NCBI GenBank assembly: GCA_027356675.1
Contig: DAHVXO010000217.1
Span: 1 to 9,892, forward strand
Direction of reading: 5' to 3'
Length of the DNA: 9,892 bases
Source of the DNA: Symbiobacteriaceae bacterium
GTDB lineage: Bacteria; Bacillota_E; Symbiobacteriia; Symbiobacteriales; Symbiobacteriaceae
Of this stretch, positions 6,861-9,892 are shown piece after piece (positions within the stretch are counted from its first letter, which is position 1; each line of letters starts with the position of its first letter). The notes beneath the pieces are model-generated. The model made no database searches. It saw only the letters and a program-made list of their open reading frames with translations, and was not told where the DNA came from. Both the position numbers and the translations under genes were made by a program.

Positions 6861-7772
6861 GTGCGGATCTCACGGATTAGCTTGTCCCTGATGCTTCTGC
6901 TGGCACTGGCTGGCTGCGCCGGGCGGGGCGGCCAGGCTCCGGTCTTTGGGCCCGATACCGCAAAGGTAAGGGTCGCGGCCAGCTTCTACCCGGTCTACGA
7001 AGTTGTCCGGGCTGTCGGGGGAGACCGGGTGGACCTGGTCAACCTCGTTCCCGCCGGTACCGAGCCGCACGACTGGGAACCGACGCCCCGCCATCTGCAG
7101 ACGCTTAACCAGGCGGTGCTCTTCTTCTACAGCGGAGCCGGGATGGAAGCCTGGGTGGACAAAACGCTAAAGAGCCTGGACAACAAGGCGTTGACCGTGG
7201 TCGAGCTCAGCAGCGGGCTGCCGCTGATCACGGGGGATGGCGGCACCGACCCCCATGTCTGGTTGGACCCGCAGAACCTCGTCCTGGAGGCGAAGGCGGT
7301 GCGGGACGCACTCAGCCAGGTTGACCCGGGTGGACAGGCTGCCTACGCGGCTAACGCCTCGGCCTTTGTCGCCAAGCTAAGTGCCCTCGACCAGGAGTTC
7401 CGGGCCGGGCTCGCCGGCTGCCGTCGGAAGGACGTTTTCACCTCCCACGCCGCCTTTGCCTATCTGACCCGCCGGTACGGGCTCCAGCAGCGGGCGATCA
7501 TGGGTTTGCAGCCCGACGCCGAGCCCAAGCCCAAGGATCTCAGCCGGATCGTCGCTGAGGCACGGGCGCAGGGCGTCACGTACATCTTCTTTGAAACGCT
7601 GGTCAGCGACAAAGTCGCCAAGGTGGTTGCGAATGAAATGGGCGCCGGCACGCTGGTTCTGAACCCCCTGGAGGGGCTCACTGAGGCCGAGTCCAAGGCG
7701 GGGAAGGACTACTTCACCATCATGCGGCAGAACCTCGCCAATTTGCAGACAGCACTGGAGTGTGACAAGTAA
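6861..7772 (+). CDS. znuA: Zinc ABC transporter substrate-binding lipoprotein ZnuA
   Basis: A 303-residue cluster A-I solute-binding protein. A lipoprotein signal peptide ends in the lipobox LAGC with C19 as the lipidated cysteine, so it is anchored on the outer face of the membrane. Metal ligands expected from the family are visible: H70 (TEPHDWEP), H132 (DPHVWLDP), H196 (FTSHAAFAYL) and E271 (NPLEGL). His at the third position is typical of zinc binders such as AdcA; manganese binders such as PsaA have Glu there. The loop before H132 is short (LITGDGGTD) and lacks the His-rich stretch found in many ZnuA proteins. The GTG start has a perfect AAGGAGGA ribosome site seven bases upstream. The stop is immediately followed by the ATPase-permease gene. 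Confidence 0.92.
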   Translation: MRISRISLSLMLLLALAGCAGRGGQAPVFGPDTAKVRVAASFYPVYEVVRAVGGDRVDLVNLVPAGTEPHDWEPTPRHLQTLNQAVLFFYSGAGMEAWVDKTLKSLDNKALTVVELSSGLPLITGDGGTDPHVWLDPQNLVLEAKAVRDALSQVDPGGQAAYAANASAFVAKLSALDQEFRAGLAGCRRKDVFTSHAAFAYLTRRYGLQQRAIMGLQPDAEPKPKDLSRIVAEARAQGVTYIFFETLVSDKVAKVVANEMGAGTLVLNPLEGLTEAESKAGKDYFTIMRQNLANLQTALECDK

Positions 7773-7773
7773 G

Positions 7774-9360
7774 ATGGACGGCACCGTACTGGACGTGCGG
7801 AACCTGAGCTTCGGGTACGCCGGTGACCTCGTGCTGGAGGGCGTCGACCTCCACGTGCACCAGGGGGATTACCTGGGGCTGATCGGACCCAACGGGTCGG
7901 GCAAGACCACGCTGCTCAAGCTGGTGCTGGGCCTCCTGCAGGCTCCGGCCACCGGGGGCCTCAGTCTCTTCGGCGAGCCCGTGGCGCAGTTCCGGGAGTG
8001 GTGGCGGGTCGGTTACGTGGCCCAGAAGGCGGCCTCGTTTAACACGGGCTTCCCCGCCACCGTCGAGGAGGTCGTGTACACCGGCCGGACGCCGCGCCGG
8101 GGGCTCTTGCGCTTCTTCACGCCGGCGGACCAGGTGGCAGTGCGGGATGCGCTGGACCAGGTGGGGTTGCGGGGCCTCAAGGACCGCATGGTGGGGCGGC
8201 TCTCGGGTGGCCAGCAGCAGCGGGTCTTTATCGCCCGGGCGCTGGTGAGCCGGCCGGAGCTGCTAATTCTGGACGAACCCACAGTGGGCGTTGACGTGCA
8301 CGCCGAGGCCCAGTTCTACGAGCTGATTCGGGAGCTGCGCCGGCAGATGAACCTGACCGTCGTCCTCGTCTCGCACGACATCGGTGCGGTGGCCCACGAG
8401 GTGACATCCCTGGCCTGCCTGAACCGCAAACTGTTCTACCACGGTTCGCCCGCGGACTTTGGCACGGAGCAGCAACTCTGCGAACTGTACGGGCACCAGG
8501 TGCGGACCATCGAGCACCATCACCACGTCTTAGGCGGGAGGCGAGTCGACTTGCTCGAAATGTTCTCCCTGGCCTTCATGCAACGGGCACTGGCGATCGG
8601 GGTGATCGTGGCGGTAGTCTGCCCGGCGATTGGGCTGATCCTGGTGCTCCGGCGTCTGGCCCAGTTCGGCGACACGCTGGCGCACGTATCGTTGGCCGGC
8701 GTGGCGGCGGGCCTGCTCACGCATACCTACCCGGTGGTCACCGGCCTGCTCTTTTCCGTGGGCGCCTCGCTGGGTGTGGATGCGCTGCGCCGTTCGTACA
8801 AGCGCTACAGCGAGCTTAGCGTCGCGATTATGCTCTCAGCCTCTCTGGCGCTGGCCGTGGTGCTCCTATCCATGACAAGGGGCGCTGGGGGCGAGGTCCT
8901 CAGTTATCTCTTCGGATCGGTCATGACCGTGACCAATCTGGATCTGTATCTTGTGGGAGCCCTGGGGTCGGCGGTGCTCGTTACGCTGCTCCTGCTGTAC
9001 AAGGAGATGCTCAGCATCACATTTGATGAGGAACTGGCGCGCATCAGCGGCCTACCGGTCCAGTTTCTCAACCTGGTCTTCATCCTGCTGACCGCGATCA
9101 CAGTCACCATGGCCATGCGAATCGTCGGGGTGCTTCTGGTCTCCTCGCTCATGGTGGTCCCTGTGGCGACGGCACTGCAGGTCGCGGGGTCGTTTCGGGG
9201 AGCCCTCGTCTGGTCGATTCTGTTCGGGATTGTGTCGGTGGTCACCGGCCTGATGCTCTCGTATGGGCTCGACCTCGCGCCGGGCGGTACGGTGGTGCTG
9301 ACCGCCATCATGCTCTTGTTGGCGGTGCTGGTCTTCAAGCGGTTACGGGGGTTGGAGTAG
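7774..9360 (+). CDS. Fused zinc ABC transporter ATPase-permease (ZnuC-ZnuB)
   Basis: One 528-codon frame joins two proteins that are normally separate. Residues 1-252 form a complete ZnuC-type ATPase: Walker A GPNGSGKTT (38-46), Q-loop Q84, signature LSGGQQQR (143-150), Walker B LLILDE (163-168), H-loop H201, and a His tail H248-H251. Residues about 260-528 form a complete ZnuB-type permease starting LLEMFSLAFMQRAL, with FGDTLAHVSLAGVAAG (298-313) and roughly seven to nine membrane helices. As a homodimer it would supply both ATPases and both permeases. The link (253-259) is only LGGRRVD; its first codon is TTA, and GGGAGG plus a TTG at 8551 could start a separate znuB of 269 codons. The ATG at 7774 is preferred; a GTG at 7762 overlaps znuA but GGAG sits directly against it. 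The gene could be a true fusion or an artefact at one base. Confidence 0.85.
   Translation: MDGTVLDVRNLSFGYAGDLVLEGVDLHVHQGDYLGLIGPNGSGKTTLLKLVLGLLQAPATGGLSLFGEPVAQFREWWRVGYVAQKAASFNTGFPATVEEVVYTGRTPRRGLLRFFTPADQVAVRDALDQVGLRGLKDRMVGRLSGGQQQRVFIARALVSRPELLILDEPTVGVDVHAEAQFYELIRELRRQMNLTVVLVSHDIGAVAHEVTSLACLNRKLFYHGSPADFGTEQQLCELYGHQVRTIEHHHHVLGGRRVDLLEMFSLAFMQRALAIGVIVAVVCPAIGLILVLRRLAQFGDTLAHVSLAGVAAGLLTHTYPVVTGLLFSVGASLGVDALRRSYKRYSELSVAIMLSASLALAVVLLSMTRGAGGEVLSYLFGSVMTVTNLDLYLVGALGSAVLVTLLLLYKEMLSITFDEELARISGLPVQFLNLVFILLTAITVTMAMRIVGVLLVSSLMVVPVATALQVAGSFRGALVWSILFGIVSVVTGLMLSYGLDLAPGGTVVLTAIMLLLAVLVFKRLRGLE
8530..8562 (+). promoter_or_regulatory. Ribosome-site-like sequence at the ZnuC/ZnuB junction
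   Basis: Within the fused frame, TTA (8530-8532) is followed by GGGAGG at 8536-8541, then nine bases, then TTG (8551) and ATG (8560) codons at the exact place where separate ZnuB proteins start (LLEMF...). If TTA were TAA or TGA, this would be an ordinary two-gene arrangement with a GGGAGG ribosome site. It may therefore be a relic, or it may still allow a free permease to be made by internal initiation. Confidence 0.5.
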
Positions 9361-9386
9361 ATTCTCAGGGTAAGGGAGCTGCATTC

Positions 9387-9431
9387 GGGTCACCCTAGCG
9401 ATGGCGAGTAGGCGCCTGGAAAGGGTGACCC
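9387..9431 (+). repeat. Paired palindromes GGGTSACCC before and at the start of the last gene
   Basis: GGGTCACCCT (9387-9396) and AGGGTGACCC (9422-9431) are perfect 10-bp reverse complements, and each contains its own nine-base palindrome GGGT-C/G-ACCC. The two palindromes are 36 bp apart. In RNA they can form a hairpin with a 25-base loop that itself holds AGGCGCCT; the right arm contains the GGGTGA that would be the ribosome site for the start at 9434. There is no T run, so it is not a terminator. An operator pair is the alternative reading. Confidence 0.55.
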
Positions 9432-9433
9432 TG

Positions 9434-9808
9434 GTGCCAATGTTCTTGACGGCCATCGCACTGAAGTGGCTCAGCGTTTGGGTCGTTCTGCTTTTCATTT
9501 CGCTCTCGTTCGGGCCCACACCAGCGCAATCGGCCGCGATCGCATTCTTTGTCGCCGTTGCTTCTCTGGCCGCCGACCGGGCAATCCCCTTTCGGGTTCA
9601 GGGCTGGACCCGCTGGGCTGTGGACGGCGGGCTCGCAGCGCTGGGGATTTACATGGTTCAGTTCCTGTGGCCGCATGCGGGCATCTCGGTACCCACGGCG
9701 GTCTTCGCCGGCGCGGTAGTGGGGGCCCTGGAGATCCCGCTGCACTTCTTTCTCGCATCCCGATTCGGACTCCGCCGCCCTGACGACGATCGGGACGGCA
9801 TCCGTTAA
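9434..9808 (+). CDS. Four-helix membrane protein resembling DUF2512 (YndM)
   Basis: About 124 residues with four hydrophobic helices: MFLTAIALKW...LLFISL, AAIAFFVAVASLA, DGGLAALGIYMVQFLW and TAVFAGAVVGALEIPLHFFL, then a short charged tail rich in Asp and Arg. The length, the opening AIALKW segment and the four-helix layout resemble DUF2512/YndM proteins, whose function is unknown. I chose the GTG at 9434 because GGGTGA ends five bases before it. The frame also has an ATG at 9401, whose nearest good site (AAGGGAG at 9372-9378) is 22 bases away, and an ATG at 9440. It lies 73 bases behind the zinc transporter with no terminator between, and it is closed by a strong one, so it is probably the last gene of the zinc operon. 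A role in zinc handling is only a guess from position. Confidence 0.65.
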   Translation: MPMFLTAIALKWLSVWVVLLFISLSFGPTPAQSAAIAFFVAVASLAADRAIPFRVQGWTRWAVDGGLAALGIYMVQFLWPHAGISVPTAVFAGAVVGALEIPLHFFLASRFGLRRPDDDRDGIR

Positions 9809-9813
9809 TACAG

Positions 9814-9858
9814 GAGCGGCAGCCCGAATGAAATCGGGCTGCCGCTCTGCGCGGTTTT
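9814..9858 (+). terminator. Strong intrinsic terminator of the zinc operon
   Basis: A perfect 14-bp stem, GAGCGGCAGCCCGA (9814-9827) with TCGGGCTGCCGCTC (9834-9847), closes a six-base loop (ATGAAA). TTTT follows at 9855-9858, seven bases after the stem. It starts five bases after the stop of the DUF2512-like gene and separates it from a likely gene on the other strand. Confidence 0.85.
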
Positions 9859-9861
9859 ATG

Positions 9862-9891
9862 CTAATCGGCGCCCTTCGTGAAATCCACGCC
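9862..9891 (-). CDS. Possible 3' end of a convergent gene (partial)
   Basis: On the minus strand the last 30 bases read GVDFTKGAD followed by TAG (9862-9864). The codons end in G or C as in nearby genes, and the position just beyond a terminator fits a convergent gene end. Nine codons are too few to identify a family or to be sure that it is coding. Confidence 0.25.
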   Translation of the reverse strand, partial: GVDFTKGAD

Positions 9892-9892
9892 C

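Noticed and set aside
7762..7773. GTG start of the transporter ATPase overlapping znuA
   Set aside because: The GGAG at 7757-7760 is too close to serve this GTG, and family members begin near the ATG at 7774. It stays possible but is less likely.

Overview
The window looks like chromosomal DNA from a GC-rich, low-mobility Firmicute of the Symbiobacterium / Thermaerobacter / Limnochordia kind. This is inferred from three things: Gram-positive type LexA boxes (GAAC-N4-GTTC) in a high-GC genome, a LytR-CpsA-Psr cell-wall ligase, and small families typical of Gram-positives (DUF6504, DUF2512-like). Strong AAGGAGG-type ribosome sites alternate with GTG starts. No insertion sequences, CRISPR arrays, tRNA or rRNA genes were seen.

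Region 1 (1-3719) is a DNA-damage-tolerance block. It holds the last codons of an upstream gene (probably a Y-family polymerase), a DUF6504 protein coupled to it by an ATGA overlap, and then dnaE2, an error-prone DNA polymerase III alpha subunit. Between DUF6504 and dnaE2 lie two clear LexA boxes over and just behind a sigma-A-like promoter, so dnaE2 should be SOS-induced on its own as well as by read-through. Its PHP domain keeps nearly all metal ligands but has Asn in place of the conserved Asp of the last motif.

Region 2 (3762-4586, minus strand) is a xylose-isomerase-like TIM-barrel protein (sugar phosphate isomerase/epimerase superfamily) that converges on dnaE2. Some of its expected metal ligands are changed.

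Region 3 (4845-6297) is a divergently transcribed LCP-family glycopolymer ligase with a C-terminal LytR_C domain. It is preceded by an extended -10 promoter and followed by a GC-rich hairpin terminator.

Region 4 (6306-9858) is a zinc-uptake operon: a consensus promoter (TTGACA-N17-TACACT), a candidate Zur operator just behind the start site, zur, znuA (lipoprotein with a three-His-plus-Glu site typical of zinc binders), a single 528-codon ORF that fuses the ZnuC ATPase to the ZnuB permease, and a four-helix membrane protein resembling DUF2512. The operon ends at a strong hairpin terminator with a T run. Zur would sense zinc and repress the operon, ZnuA would capture zinc outside the membrane, and the ZnuC-ZnuB fusion would import it. 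The fusion junction still carries a Shine-Dalgarno-like GGGAGG and a TTG codon where a separate znuB would be expected to start. This makes it either a recent gene fusion or a one-base change or sequencing error at a stop codon.

The most interesting items are the SOS-controlled polymerase cassette with DUF6504 and a degenerate PHP site, the ZnuC-ZnuB fusion junction, and a pair of GGGTSACCC palindromes that can pair with each other over the ribosome site of the last gene.
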